From contig NZ_FQZV01000014.1 of assembly GCF_900142145.1 (NCBI RefSeq), positions 23,575-87,574 on the forward strand: DNA of 64,000 nucleotides, in the 5' to 3' direction. This DNA comes from Geosporobacter subterraneus DSM 17957 (lineage in GTDB: Bacteria; Bacillota; Clostridia; Peptostreptococcales; Thermotaleaceae). Positions within the stretch are counted from its first letter, which is position 1. Every line of letters starts with the position of its first letter. Position numbers and translations under genes: made by a program. The notes under the pieces were generated by a model. It made no database searches. It was not told the DNA's origin and was given only the letters and a program-made list of their open reading frames with translations. Positions 52,905 through 62,759 of the stretch are shown here, piece after piece.

Positions 52905-53825
52905 ATGAGTGTTATCGTAAAAACCACAAACCTATCGAAACATTACGGTACTCAAAAAGCGGTAGAGGATCTAAACCTTGTTGTAAAGAAGGGTGAAATC
53001 TACGGTTTTTTAGGACGTAATGGAGCAGGAAAAACCACGACCATCCGCATGCTGTTGGGATTGATACAGCCTACCAGAGGCGATATTGAGATATTTGGAG
53101 AAAATCTCAAAAGCTCAAAAAAATCAATTCTGCAAAGAATTGGATCCACCATCGAATATCCCGGATTTTACCCTAATCTTACAGCAATTGAAAACCTAAA
53201 AATCAATGCAAGGCTGATCGGACTGCAAAAAGAAAACTATATCTTTGAGGCATTGGAGATCGTTGGCCTAGAGGATGTGGGAAAGAAGTTGGTACAAAAT
53301 TATTCTCTAGGCATGAAGCAGCGGTTAGGAATTGCAAGGGCTATCTTGCATCATCCGGAGCTTCTGATTTTGGATGAACCTACAAACGGTCTGGATCCCG
53401 TGGGGATTAAGGAAATGAGAAAGCTTATTAAGGAGTTGGCTGAAACCCGTAAGATTACGATTTTTATGTCCAGCCATCTGCTCAGTGAGGTGCAGCAGCT
53501 GGCAACCACTATAGGTATTATTCATCAGGGAAATCTTTTGGAGGAGATATCTTTTGGAGAATTAATGCATCGAAACCGCAGGTATATCGAGGTGCAGGTT
53601 TCTAATGATGAGCGGGCTTCCATGCTGTTAGAGAGGGAGCTGGGAATTCATGACTATAAGGTATTGGAAGAAAGGCATATACGCATCTATTCCCATTATG
53701 ATGAGATTGGCTTGATTAACCAGGTTTTTGTGCAAAACCAGATTCTAGTAACCAAATTGGGCTTAAGTGAAGAAAATCTTGAGGATTATTTTGTCAGTCT
53801 CACAGGAGGTGGAAGCATTGCTTAA
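52905..53825 (+). CDS. ABC transporter ATP-binding protein (BcrA type)
   Basis: A 306-residue ATPase: Walker A GRNGAGKTT, signature YSLGMKQRLGIARAI, Walker B LLILDEPTNGLDPVG, plus a C-terminal extension of about 90 residues as found in BcrA/NosF-type exporters. It likely works with the following permease to export or detach a peptide antibiotic such as bacitracin or a lantibiotic. AGGAGG site. The two-component system upstream is probably its regulator. Confidence 0.88.
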   Translation: MSVIVKTTNLSKHYGTQKAVEDLNLVVKKGEIYGFLGRNGAGKTTTIRMLLGLIQPTRGDIEIFGENLKSSKKSILQRIGSTIEYPGFYPNLTAIENLKINARLIGLQKENYIFEALEIVGLEDVGKKLVQNYSLGMKQRLGIARAILHHPELLILDEPTNGLDPVGIKEMRKLIKELAETRKITIFMSSHLLSEVQQLATTIGIIHQGNLLEEISFGELMHRNRRYIEVQVSNDERASMLLERELGIHDYKVLEERHIRIYSHYDEIGLINQVFVQNQILVTKLGLSEENLEDYFVSLTGGGSIA

Positions 53826-54555
53826 CTTACTATATACAGAAATGATGAAAATGAAGGGTTCTAAAATGTTTTTGGTAAGTTTGCTTGGAGCGGCAGTGGC
53901 GCCAGTCATGGTATTTTTCATGCTAATCACTTATAGGGATCGAAGTCCCGGTGTAGAAATCCTATTTTCAAATTTTTATAACCAAACCCATATCTTTATC
54001 GCCCTGATGATTGGATCTTTACTCTTTGGATTGATTGCCACCTACATTATCAACCGGGAATATCAGGAGGATACGCTAAAAAATCTGTTTACAATACCTG
54101 TCAGCAGAACGGGGCTGCTGATCAGTAAGCTGATCGTACTTTTTGGCTGGATACAGATATTAATGCTGGCAGCCTTTCTCTTATGCCTGCTGCTTGGTGT
54201 CATTGGCAGTTTTGAAGCATTGAACATATCTGTATTAACAAATCATTTCATTCAATATATGAAAACCGGGTTTTTATTGTTTTGCCTGACACCGCCGGTG
54301 TTACTGATTACGATGCTATTTAAAAACTATGTTCCGTCCATTGCTTTTACCATCATGGTAACGGTGATTGCGATCATCGTAATAAACTCTGATGATTATG
54401 TAAGCATTTATCCATGGACGGTACCCTTTGTCCTGACCATGGAAAAGGTACCGCCGAATTTCTCAATCTATCCGTCTATCCTGTCGATTGCATTGATGTT
54501 TTTAGCATCATTAAGCGGATGTTTGCTTTATTTAAATCGGGCAGATATTCAATAG
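53818..54555 (+). CDS. ABC transporter permease
   Basis: A 245-residue ABC-2 type permease with six membrane helices, partner of the BcrA-type ATPase. The TTG at 53818 is chosen: AGGAGGT lies 7 bases before it, and it overlaps the ATPase stop codon by 8 bases. Typical start LLYTEMMKMKGSKMF, and IATYIINREYQEDTLKNLFTIPVSR in the first cytoplasmic loop. Length agrees with bacitracin/lantibiotic-type permeases. Confidence 0.85.
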   Translation: MLNLLYTEMMKMKGSKMFLVSLLGAAVAPVMVFFMLITYRDRSPGVEILFSNFYNQTHIFIALMIGSLLFGLIATYIINREYQEDTLKNLFTIPVSRTGLLISKLIVLFGWIQILMLAAFLLCLLLGVIGSFEALNISVLTNHFIQYMKTGFLLFCLTPPVLLITMLFKNYVPSIAFTIMVTVIAIIVINSDDYVSIYPWTVPFVLTMEKVPPNFSIYPSILSIALMFLASLSGCLLYLNRADIQ

Positions 54556-54693
54556 GACATTCTAGAAAGGTTCTGTTCGAGAAAAGTGCTGAAGAGTATA
54601 TGACCTCATTTATATTCAAAGAATCACCTATTCAGCATAAAGGAAAGAATTCATAATTGTAGAATATTGCGTCATAGTACGGTTCTATATGGT

Positions 54694-54763
54694 TGTCATC
54701 CTGAACGGAGTGAAGGATCTGGCCTTTAAAATCCTAGACCCGTTCGCTCCCCTCAGGGTGACC
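54694..54763. repeat. Palindromic dispersed repeat (TGTCATCCTGA type)
   Basis: TGTCATCCTGAACGGAGTG...GGATCT at 54694-54720 faces an inverted, diverged copy at 54731-54763 (ends CTCAGGGTGACC). Same core as the repeats at 15.6 and 62.0 kb. Confidence 0.65.
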
Positions 54764-54788
54764 GCTTTATGAGGATGATAAAGTAGGG

Positions 54789-54846
54789 TTGGGTCTCAGG
54801 CCCAATCAGGTTCAAAACCCAATGGCGGGCATGGAAACCCGCCATT
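54789..54846. repeat. Two small hairpins in a repeat-rich gap
   Basis: TTGGG-N7-CCCAA at 54789-54805 and AATGGCGGG-N8-CCCGCCATT at 54821-54846. The 390-base gap between the permease and psuG genes is made almost wholly of such repeats; no gene is seen in it. Confidence 0.6.
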
Positions 54847-54870
54847 ACGCATGAATGACATATTTCAATG

Positions 54871-54897
54871 GTAGGGAACCACGCCCCCGTGGTTCCG
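54871..54897. repeat. GTAGGGAACG-type repeat, single unit
   Basis: GTAGGGAACCACG and CGTGGTTCCG form a palindrome; the unit aligns with the one at 38587-38613 (GTAGGGAACGACC...GTCGTTCCG). Confidence 0.6.
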
Positions 54898-54946
54898 CCT
54901 TACGTCGTATTCTTCCTATTTTACGAATGATGGTAACCTTAAACTA

Positions 54947-55858
54947 CTATAATCGTGAATAGGCCGCGGCAATCTGTGCCCCTACCTTTGCATTATTATA
55001 AACCAGCTCAATGTTGGACTGCAGGCTCTTTCCGGCAGTGATGCCTTTGATCTTCGAAAGAAGGAAAGGGGTGATTTGCTTACCTTTGATACCTTGCCCG
55101 GAAGCTTCCCGTAAAGCATCCGTGATAGCCTGATCAATCAGCTGAGGGTCCATCTCATGCTCTGATGGAATGGGATTGCCGATCACCATACCGCCCTGGA
55201 GCTTTAAATCCCACTTTGCTTTCATGGCCTGGGCTATTTCTTCCGGTGTATTGACACGATAATCTACAGAATAACCGCTCTTTCTTGTAAAAAAGGCAGG
55301 AAAATCATCGGTTTGATAGCCAATCACGGGAACACCGTGGGTTTCTAGATATTCAAGAGTTAAGCCTATGTCCAGTATGGATTTTGCACCGGCGCAGACA
55401 ACGGCAACATCGGTATGGGCAAGCTCCATCAGGTCAGCAGATATGTCGAAGGTTTCCTGAGCATCCCGGTGTACGCCGCCAATCCCTCCTGTTACAAATA
55501 CCTTTATTCCTGCCAATGCAGCTATAATCATGGTAGAGGCTACTGTGGTAGCGCCGTTTAGCTTTCTTGACAAAACAAAGGGCATATCTCTCCGGCTGAC
55601 CTTTAAAATATCTTCTCCCTTACCCATATACTCCAATTCCTCTGTTGTCAGACCCACCTTCATTTTACCCCCGAGAATCCCAATCGTCGCAGGAACTGCA
55701 CCATTTTCCCTAACGATGTCTTCGACTCTTTTTGCGGTTTCAATATTTTGAGGATAAGGCATTCCATGAGAAATGATGGTAGATTCCAGCGCCACTACTG
55801 GTTGGTTGTGGTCTAAGGCCCTCTTTATTTCCGGTAGAATCTCTATGTATTTTTCCAT
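54947..55858 (-). CDS. psuG: Pseudouridine-5'-phosphate glycosidase
   Basis: A 303-residue PsuG enzyme that splits pseudouridine 5'-phosphate to uracil and ribose 5-phosphate. Marks: [17 protein letters not shown] at the start (17 residues), [29 protein letters not shown], and [19 protein letters not shown] (partly). The catalytic Lys lies in the AGAKSILD region. Its start overlaps the stop of the kinase gene by one base (TAATG), so both form one operon. Confidence 0.93.
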   Translation of the reverse strand: MEKYIEILPEIKRALDHNQPVVALESTIISHGMPYPQNIETAKRVEDIVRENGAVPATIGILGGKMKVGLTTEELEYMGKGEDILKVSRRDMPFVLSRKLNGATTVASTMIIAALAGIKVFVTGGIGGVHRDAQETFDISADLMELAHTDVAVVCAGAKSILDIGLTLEYLETHGVPVIGYQTDDFPAFFTRKSGYSVDYRVNTPEEIAQAMKAKWDLKLQGGMVIGNPIPSEHEMDPQLIDQAITDALREASGQGIKGKQITPFLLSKIKGITAGKSLQSNIELVYNNAKVGAQIAAAYSRL

Positions 55859-56949
55859 TATAAATTCAACTCCCTTTGCTTATTTTGAATAGTATCTATA
55901 CTCATCAGCGGATGAATGGTATTTTTGTGGGACAAGGCCACCAAGGCGGCAGCTGCAGCAAACCGGGCCGTGTCTTCCAAGGACATTTGTTGGAGATGGC
56001 AGTAGGCCAGGGCAGCCGCAAAAGCATCACCGGCACCGGTGGCATTTGCGGAAGAGACCTTAGGGCACCGAAGAAAATCCTGTTTCGAAGAGTCTCCATA
56101 GTATACCCCTTCTTCCCCTAAGGTAATGAATACCCGTTTTACCCCTTGAGAAAAAAAGTAGTTGGCGGCAGTTTTCAAATCGGCCTCCGAGTGGATTGAG
56201 ATGCCCGAAAGAACTTCAGCTTCCAGCCGGTTAGGTTTAATCGTATGAAAAAGACCGATTCGATCTCTCACTTTTTCTGCTTTTGCTGTGGAGACAGGAT
56301 CTAAGAAGAAAGTCGAATTTTGAAAATGCTGCAGCAGATAGGTGAGGGTGTCCTCCGGAAGATTGGTGTCCAATATGATAAGGGATGCGTGATCGATGAT
56401 ATGGGCCTTTTCACGAATATATTCTATAGATATTCTTTCTTGGATTTCCATGTCTGCAATGGCAGCGGACATGTCCCCTTTATGGTCAAGAATACATAAA
56501 TAGGTTGAGGTAGGAAGATCCTTTGAAAAATAACAATGGTCCATATCAATCCCGGAGTGGATGCATTCCTCCAGCAGCTGTTTGCCGTGAATATCCTCTC
56601 CCAGGGCAGTCAAAAGCTTTACTGCAACGCCAAGCTTCGAAAGGTTTTCAGCGATATTTCTGCCTACACCACCGGGTGAAGTTTTAATATTGCCTGGATT
56701 GGAGTCTTTAGGAAGGAGCACGTCTTTAGGGAATCCATGGATATCCATATTCGCACCGCCGATTACTGCTGCATAATCTTGTGCTTTTAGGAGATAACCT
56801 TTACCTAAAATATACCCTTTTTTCATCAGATTGGTGATGTGTACCGCTGCAGATGAACGGGTAATACCGAGACGTTCAGCCAGCTCCTGTTGTGAGATTT
56901 GGGGATTCTGCTTAATCAGGTCAAGGATTTCTTTTTCTCTAGCAGTCAT
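55858..56949 (-). CDS. psuK: Pseudouridine kinase with N-terminal helix-turn-helix
   Basis: A 363-residue protein. Residues 1-55 are a winged helix ([22 protein letters not shown]); the rest is a PfkB-type sugar kinase with [15 protein letters not shown] near residue 90 and the catalytic [13 protein letters not shown] near residue 300. It phosphorylates pseudouridine for PsuG. Fusion of a DNA-binding domain to this kinase is known in Bacillota and suggests self-regulation. First gene of the psuKG operon. Confidence 0.9.
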   Translation of the reverse strand: MTAREKEILDLIKQNPQISQQELAERLGITRSSAAVHITNLMKKGYILGKGYLLKAQDYAAVIGGANMDIHGFPKDVLLPKDSNPGNIKTSPGGVGRNIAENLSKLGVAVKLLTALGEDIHGKQLLEECIHSGIDMDHCYFSKDLPTSTYLCILDHKGDMSAAIADMEIQERISIEYIREKAHIIDHASLIILDTNLPEDTLTYLLQHFQNSTFFLDPVSTAKAEKVRDRIGLFHTIKPNRLEAEVLSGISIHSEADLKTAANYFFSQGVKRVFITLGEEGVYYGDSSKQDFLRCPKVSSANATGAGDAFAAALAYCHLQQMSLEDTARFAAAAALVALSHKNTIHPLMSIDTIQNKQRELNL

Positions 56950-57069
56950 TTGTTCACCAGCTTTTGTTTATGATATAAGCATATGCTTAAAAACAGTATA
57001 TCAGAGGAAAGGATTTTCGTAAAGAGGGGAATAAGTGTATCATTATTAAGTGTTATTTGATAAGGATTC

Positions 57070-58182
57070 CTAATCCTGAGAGAACCTTTGAACCTTTTCA
57101 GACACAAAGGGGCGCAGCAAGTAACTGGCTGCCTTCAAGGGACTGATCCGCTTCGTATGGAAGAGACGATGGCCAAGTGAGCCATTCAAAGCCCTGACCA
57201 AAAGATCGTACTGTGTATTGCTTAACTGTTCCATAGCCTTTCTCAAAATGATAGACTGTTCATAGCTGCGCCTAAGGGGGATGGAGAGCTTATTGTAGCT
57301 GCCTAAACCGCATAAGTCATAGGCAGCGTAGACTCCTGTCAAGATTGCCGAAAACTGCCCAAAGCCTAAAAAGGGCATAATAGAGCCGAAGCAGTTTCCA
57401 ATAAAAAAGGTATTGCCGATACGAGGAGATCTGCAGTTGCCAATAATATAGTTTGTGATTTGGAAACTATCAACGATTTCTAAGCTTTGCTGAAGATCAC
57501 AACATACACGCTGATGGAATAAATGATAAAGATTCTCTATGTTCAGATTCTCGTTTTCCGGATAGTCTGGATAAGCAATTACTATATTTGCCTCTGTATC
57601 CGAGATAGGAATCAAATATCCATAACCCTTCGGAGCAATACGATGATCCAGCCAAGCTGCCGCCATATACCGGTCAAACTCTCCTTTGACGATGGTGCCT
57701 TTAAGGGAGACAGTTAAGTCCTGCTGATAATTCTGCACCTTTGCAGCATAAGCTGCGTCTCCCGTAGCCATTACCACATGGGTATACTCCTGCAGCAATT
57801 CTTCATAGGATTTTGTAGAATTAAAAATGATTTCTGTTGTTTTCAATTGACTTTCCAACTGCTTTTCAAAGGAATGTTTATGGCGTCCTCTAATATTGTT
57901 GAAGCCTAGGGCACCAGTGATCGCTCCATGAGCGTGCTGTGAATGAAGATGCAGATGCTTGATATTTCCAGTAGGCCGCAAGTATATTCCGTGTTTTTCA
58001 GAAAGATAAGCTAAATCATCACGTACGGGCCTGGAAAGGATAGAGAGCAGGATTTCACCGTTAACAAATCGGTCACCTACCTGGCTTCTCTTCTCAAAAA
58101 CCCTTGGGGTAATGCCGTTTTTTTCTAAGGTAATGGCACAGGCTAAACCGGATAAACCGGCTCCCATAATTGCAACTTTCAT
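57070..58182 (-). CDS. FAD-dependent oxidoreductase, geranylgeranyl reductase-like
   Basis: A 370-residue flavoprotein. The FAD Rossmann motif GAGLSGLACAITLEKNG starts at residue 7; VVMATGD is the second dinucleotide contact; FFIGNCFGSIMPFLGFGQFSAILTG is the C-terminal FAD site typical of the p-hydroxybenzoate hydroxylase/geranylgeranyl reductase superfamily. In anaerobes such proteins often saturate isoprenoid double bonds, but the substrate here is unknown. Start codon with GGGAGGTG. It stands alone. Confidence 0.78.
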   Translation of the reverse strand: MKVAIMGAGLSGLACAITLEKNGITPRVFEKRSQVGDRFVNGEILLSILSRPVRDDLAYLSEKHGIYLRPTGNIKHLHLHSQHAHGAITGALGFNNIRGRHKHSFEKQLESQLKTTEIIFNSTKSYEELLQEYTHVVMATGDAAYAAKVQNYQQDLTVSLKGTIVKGEFDRYMAAAWLDHRIAPKGYGYLIPISDTEANIVIAYPDYPENENLNIENLYHLFHQRVCCDLQQSLEIVDSFQITNYIIGNCRSPRIGNTFFIGNCFGSIMPFLGFGQFSAILTGVYAAYDLCGLGSYNKLSIPLRRSYEQSIILRKAMEQLSNTQYDLLVRALNGSLGHRLFHTKRISPLKAASYLLRPFVSEKVQRFSQD

Positions 58183-58448
58183 TTAAAACACCTCCCAATA
58201 CGGTATTAGTATTTGTAACCCTATTGGATCTTTCCACCTTCTTTAATAAGATATTCGTGTATCGCTCCCTTCTATCTATAGTATGAAGTATTGTAAACGA
58301 AACTATAAGTACAAAAATAAGTTATGAAAGTATAGATTAGACAAAAATGAAAATAATAAAGTAATGTATGGAAAAAGAAAAATTTTGGAAAAAATATGAT
58401 ATAGCTGCAGCAATTGGATGAGCCTAAGAACTACAGGAGGATGAAGAA

Positions 58449-59300
58449 ATGATCATGCACAAGGATGCTTACCTAGTGGTAATCGGAGGTGCTGAGGATA
58501 AGAAAACAGATAAAGTAATCCTGAAAAAGCTGGTGGAGCTGACAAATAAAAAGGAACCGAAATTCGTATTTATTACCACAGCCACCCAGCAGCCTGAAGA
58601 GGTCGGAGAACAATATAAAAAGGTATTTAAAAGCCTGGGCATTGAGAACACTATTGTGTTAAATATTGAAAACCGTGAGGACGCCAATAATGATGATATT
58701 AATAACCAAATGTTAAAAGGTGACTGCATTTTTTTTACCGGGGGAGACCAGTTGAGAATTTCTTCTATATTAGGAGGAACTAAAATTCATGAAAATCTGC
58801 ATAAAACCGTTGAGCTAGGGAAGGTAGTTGCTGGTACCAGCGCAGGGGCATCGATGATGAGTGAGATTATGGTAGTGGAGGGTGTAGACAAGGAAGCACC
58901 CAGCCGCTGTACCATCAAGATGGCTCCTGGTATGGGGCTTATAGAAGGTGTGATTATAGACCAGCATTTTAATCAACGGGGAAGAATTGGAAGGCTGCTC
59001 TCTGCAATTGCTCAAAATCCGCATTCTTTAGGGATTGGTATCGATGAAAATACGGCCATCATCCTAGACCATAAGGGTGAATTCCAGGTGGCAGGGTCTG
59101 GGGTAGTCACAGTGATTGACGGAAGAACCATAGCCTTTACCAACACCTGTGAACAATATCCCAACGAACCTCTTGCTATAACGGAGGTAAAGCTTCATGT
59201 GCTTCCTAGCGGCTATGGCTATAGTTTAGCAAAAAAATACCCCATTATTAAATCAGAGTTTTGCAATAATAAAAAAACAAATGAAAAAGCAGTACAGTAA
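58449..59300 (+). CDS. cphB: Cyanophycinase
   Basis: A 283-residue family S51 serine peptidase that breaks cyanophycin, a polymer of aspartate with arginine side chains, to beta-Asp-Arg dipeptides. The nucleophile is S131 in AGTSAGASMMSE; FFTGGDQLRI and DQHFNQRGRIGRL are other family marks. No signal peptide, so it acts inside the cell. AGGAGG site. It precedes cphA by 17 bases; together they allow building up and using a nitrogen store. Confidence 0.93.
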   Translation: MIMHKDAYLVVIGGAEDKKTDKVILKKLVELTNKKEPKFVFITTATQQPEEVGEQYKKVFKSLGIENTIVLNIENREDANNDDINNQMLKGDCIFFTGGDQLRISSILGGTKIHENLHKTVELGKVVAGTSAGASMMSEIMVVEGVDKEAPSRCTIKMAPGMGLIEGVIIDQHFNQRGRIGRLLSAIAQNPHSLGIGIDENTAIILDHKGEFQVAGSGVVTVIDGRTIAFTNTCEQYPNEPLAITEVKLHVLPSGYGYSLAKKYPIIKSEFCNNKKTNEKAVQ

Positions 59301-59317
59301 TTATAGGAGGAATATAG

Positions 59318-61954
59318 ATGAAAATCTTAAATGTAAGAGCATTGAGAGGCAGGAATTTGTATAGTCACAATCCTATCATCAAGATGACGGTAGATTTGGA
59401 GGAGTTATACGATACGCCTACATGCGACATTCCTGGTTTTAATGAACAGCTCATTTCCATTTTACCAGGTTTGAAGGAGCATAAATGCTCAGAGGGCTAC
59501 AAAGGAGGCTTTGTAGTCCGGTTGAAAAGAGGAACCTACCTGGCTCACGTTATGGAGCATATAGCCCTTGAACTGCAGCAGCTAATGGGTTATAAGGTTC
59601 GATTTGGAAAAGCAAGAAGGGAAAGTGCACCCTCTATATATAATGTGATATTTACCTACTATAATGAAACTGCCGCTATGGAAGCAGGACTCATGGCCTT
59701 CGAAATTGTGGATCATATTCTTAAGGGTTTGCCTATTCAGATTGAGGAGCGATTAGAGGCTGTACGAAAAAGAGCCGTTGAGTTAGACCTAGGACCCAGT
59801 ACAAAAGCCATTGAGATGGAAGCATATAAGAGAAAGATTCCTGTAATCAGAATAGGTGATGGTAGTCTTCTGCAGCTGGGATACGGGGCAAAACAGAAAC
59901 TTATTCAGGCTACGCTGACAGAAAGGGCGAGCTGTATAGCTGTAGACATAGCCTGTGATAAGACAATGACAAATTTCTTTATGCGTCAGAATGGGATACC
60001 TGTTCCAAGCGGAAGAATTGCAAAAAATGAATATGAGGTTCTTGAAGTTGCTAAGGAAATTGGCTACCCCGTTGTAGTGAAGCCTTACAATGGCAACCAG
60101 GGCAAGGGGGTTTCCCTCAATATTACCACGGATGAAGATGTACTAACAGCCTATGAAGCTGTAAAACAATATACCCATCAGGCCCTTGTAGAAAAATATA
60201 TTGAAGGTAAGCATTATCGAATTCTTGTGGTGAAAGATAAAGTAGTTGCTGCTTCAGAAAGAATTCCAGCCCATGTTATTGGGGATGGAGTGCATACGAT
60301 TGAACAGCTGATTGAGCTGGAGAACAAAAATCCTCTCAGAGGAGAAGGTCACGAAAAGCCCCTTACAAAAATCAAGATAGATGAAGTGATGCTGCTGCTT
60401 TTGAAGAAAAGCAAAAGATCTTTAGAAGATATTCCTGAGAATGGAGAAAAAGTATATCTCCGTGAAAATGATAATCTTAGTACAGGCGGGATTGCAGTCG
60501 ATGTAACAGATCTAGTGCATGAAGAAATAAAGAGTACCTGTATGAAGGCGGCAGAGTTGATCGGACTGGATGTAGCAGGCATCGATGTCACCACAACAGA
60601 TATCACAAAACCCCTATCGGCAACCGGAGGTGCACTTATAGAGATTAATGCTGCTCCGGGGATTCGCATGCATCATTATCCTTCTGCGGGAGTTTCAAGA
60701 AATGTTGCAGAAGAGATTGTCCGTTCTCTGTTTCCCGATGATCAATCCTATCACATACCCTTGGTTTCTGTGACAGGGACTAATGGGAAGACCACTACAA
60801 CCCGCATGATCAATGCTATACTGAAGGAGGCGGGGTATTGTGTAGGAATGACGACTACCGGCGGTATTTATATCGACAATCAGTGCATTGAGAAAGGGGA
60901 TACAACAGGCCCAGGAAGCGCCCGGCAGATATTAATGAATAAGAAGGTGACTGCTGCTGTACTTGAAACCGCCAGAGGGGGAATTGTTAACAGAGGCCTG
61001 GGTTATGACCTTGCCGATGTAGGCGTGATCACCAATATTACTGATGACCATTTAGGTATTGATGGTATTGAAACTATGGAGGATCTGGCCCATACAAAAG
61101 CATTGGTAGCAGAAGCAGTTAAAGAAAATGGTTATGCAGTTATTAACGCAGATGATGAATACTGTCTTTCTATCCGTGATAAGGCCTATGGACAGCTGAT
61201 TCTATTCTCAAAGGATCACAGCAACAAGTATGTAGTTAAGCATATCCAGGATGGAGGTCGGGTAGTATATATCAAAGACAATATCATTTATCTGGCCACT
61301 GACCAGGAACAGATTCCAGTTGTGAATGTAGAAAATATTCCAGCCACCTTTGGAGGTCTGCTGACTCACAATGTTGAAAACAGCTTAGCAGCAACTGCTG
61401 CTGCATGGGGATTGGGAATCAGCTCGGAGATCATTAACCGGGCACTAATCAATTTTAGATGTGACGAAGAGCAGAATCCTGGAAGATTCAATATGTATGA
61501 TGTAGCAGATTTCAAAGTTGTAGTGGATTATGGACATAATTTTGACGGTTATAAAAAGGTTATTGAAGGACTTAGAAAAATGAAAATTAACCGCTTGATC
61601 GGCGTTATCGGAGTCCCAGGCGACCGGCTAAATACTAGCATCAAAGAGGTGGGAATTATTTCAGGCCAAAGCTTTGACCACATTTTTATCAAGGAAGACA
61701 GAGATAAAAGGGGCAGGGCATGGGGGGAAGTAGCAGAAATACTCTATGATGGCTGCCTGAAAGGCGGGGCTGATCCTAAAAAAATCGAGATTGAGATTTT
61801 AGAGGAAGTTGCATTAGAGAAGGCTATGAATATGGCAAAGGCCGGAGATATCGTCATCGTATTCTATGAAGAACTGGAATTAATCAAGAAAACCATCGAG
61901 AAATTCAGCCAGAAGCAAATCTTGATGATGGAGAGTAAGCGTCTAATAAGATAA
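59318..61954 (+). CDS. cphA: Cyanophycin synthetase
   Basis: An 878-residue enzyme that adds Asp to the polymer backbone and Arg to its side chain with two ATP. The N-terminal domain (residues 1-160) is followed by an ATP-grasp domain (VVKPYNGNQGKGVSLN) and a Mur-ligase-type C-terminal domain (GTNGKTTTT at about residue 487, ITDDHLG, NNPGRF-like EEQNPGRFNMYD). Length is standard. It is in operon with cphB. The stop codon lies within the terminal inverted repeat of a MITE-like element. Confidence 0.95.
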   Translation: MKILNVRALRGRNLYSHNPIIKMTVDLEELYDTPTCDIPGFNEQLISILPGLKEHKCSEGYKGGFVVRLKRGTYLAHVMEHIALELQQLMGYKVRFGKARRESAPSIYNVIFTYYNETAAMEAGLMAFEIVDHILKGLPIQIEERLEAVRKRAVELDLGPSTKAIEMEAYKRKIPVIRIGDGSLLQLGYGAKQKLIQATLTERASCIAVDIACDKTMTNFFMRQNGIPVPSGRIAKNEYEVLEVAKEIGYPVVVKPYNGNQGKGVSLNITTDEDVLTAYEAVKQYTHQALVEKYIEGKHYRILVVKDKVVAASERIPAHVIGDGVHTIEQLIELENKNPLRGEGHEKPLTKIKIDEVMLLLLKKSKRSLEDIPENGEKVYLRENDNLSTGGIAVDVTDLVHEEIKSTCMKAAELIGLDVAGIDVTTTDITKPLSATGGALIEINAAPGIRMHHYPSAGVSRNVAEEIVRSLFPDDQSYHIPLVSVTGTNGKTTTTRMINAILKEAGYCVGMTTTGGIYIDNQCIEKGDTTGPGSARQILMNKKVTAAVLETARGGIVNRGLGYDLADVGVITNITDDHLGIDGIETMEDLAHTKALVAEAVKENGYAVINADDEYCLSIRDKAYGQLILFSKDHSNKYVVKHIQDGGRVVYIKDNIIYLATDQEQIPVVNVENIPATFGGLLTHNVENSLAATAAAWGLGISSEIINRALINFRCDEEQNPGRFNMYDVADFKVVVDYGHNFDGYKKVIEGLRKMKINRLIGVIGVPGDRLNTSIKEVGIISGQSFDHIFIKEDRDKRGRAWGEVAEILYDGCLKGGADPKKIEIEILEEVALEKAMNMAKAGDIVIVFYEELELIKKTIEKFSQKQILMMESKRLIR

Positions 61955-62151
61955 TCATAGGCGTCAACTTAACCCATAATTTGTCATCCTGAGCGGAGTA
62001 AAACGGAGTCGAAGGATCTTTAAGCTAGATGATATATTCTGATAATCAAAAGTAATCTTGCTTATGTTCTATAAGATTCTTCGCTAACGCTCAGAATGAC
62101 ATGCTTCTAAGGTTTATTTGGAAATAATTGGATTACATTGACGCCTATGAT
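61954..62151. mobile_element. MITE-like palindromic element downstream of cphA
   Basis: ATCATAGGCGTCAA at 61954-61967 is perfectly inverted at 62138-62151 (TTGACGCCTATGAT), enclosing 170 bases. Inside, TGTCATCCTGAGCGGAG...GGATCTT (61982-62020) faces AAGATTCTTCGC...CAGAATGACA (62073-62101). No ORF inside. The layout is that of a small non-autonomous element or a large palindromic repeat. Confidence 0.55.
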
Positions 62152-62236
62152 AAGATAATGAGATGAAAATATCCATAGTTAAGCATAATTTCTAAAAAAA
62201 GAAATATTATTTAATGGATAGTGTTGTTAAGGCTAT

Positions 62237-62288
62237 CCTATATACAATCATCCTTGGGGAATTGACTCCAAGGATGATTGTGTATAGG
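62237..62288 (+). promoter_or_regulatory. Long perfect hairpin before the DtxR-like gene
   Basis: Two 21-base arms (CCTATATACAATCATCCTTGG and its complement, one wobble) around a 10-base loop, ending 24 bases before the start codon, next to the AAGGGGGGG site. No T-run. It could control the gene through mRNA structure or serve as an operator. Confidence 0.6.
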
Positions 62289-62311
62289 AATTCTTTAAAG
62301 GGGGGGCTTCC

Positions 62312-62743
62312 ATGATTACGCAAAATTTAGAAGGCTATCTAGAGGAAATCTATCAATTGTCCTTAGAAAAAACTACTTTTACACCTCAAGAAATAGGTGA
62401 ACATATTGAATCTACACCTGCGATGTTGTTTAGGATTCTAAAAAGATTGCATCGGGAAGGCTATATCCAATATTATCGCCACGGTGTAATCGGACTAACG
62501 AAAGAAGGGGCAGAGCTGGGAAAGCTGATTGTGAAGCGTAACAGCATATTGCAGGAGTTTTTATTCATTATTAACAGCGAGGGGGATCCCGCTGAGGAAG
62601 CGGGAAGACTGGAAAGCCAGCTGATGCCTGAGACCGTTTTTGCCATTGAGCGTTTGGTAGAGTTTTTTAAACAGGATCAGGATATCATGGAGCGGTTTAC
62701 CCGTTACTGTGATAATCAGCAGGAAAAAAAAGAGGAGCAGTAG
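62312..62743 (+). CDS. DtxR/MntR-like transcriptional regulator
   Basis: A 143-residue protein with an N-terminal winged helix of the iron-dependent repressor type (QNLEGYLEEIYQLS start, MLFRILKRLHREGYIQYYRHGVIGLTKEG, quoted by its ends) and a helical dimer domain. In DtxR and MntR the dimer domain carries an Glu-His pair in an AcrLEH segment; here it reads AGRLESQLM, so His is Ser and Cys is Gly. Metal sensing may be changed or lost. A long hairpin is just upstream. Downstream, a rubrerythrin-like gene converges on it. Confidence 0.75.
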   Translation: MITQNLEGYLEEIYQLSLEKTTFTPQEIGEHIESTPAMLFRILKRLHREGYIQYYRHGVIGLTKEGAELGKLIVKRNSILQEFLFIINSEGDPAEEAGRLESQLMPETVFAIERLVEFFKQDQDIMERFTRYCDNQQEKKEEQ

Positions 62744-62759
62744 GCTCCTCAAATTTTGT

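Noticed and set aside
54414..54656. 80-codon open frame overlapping the exporter permease end
   Set aside because: It overlaps the permease in another frame, has no ribosome site, and shows no domain.
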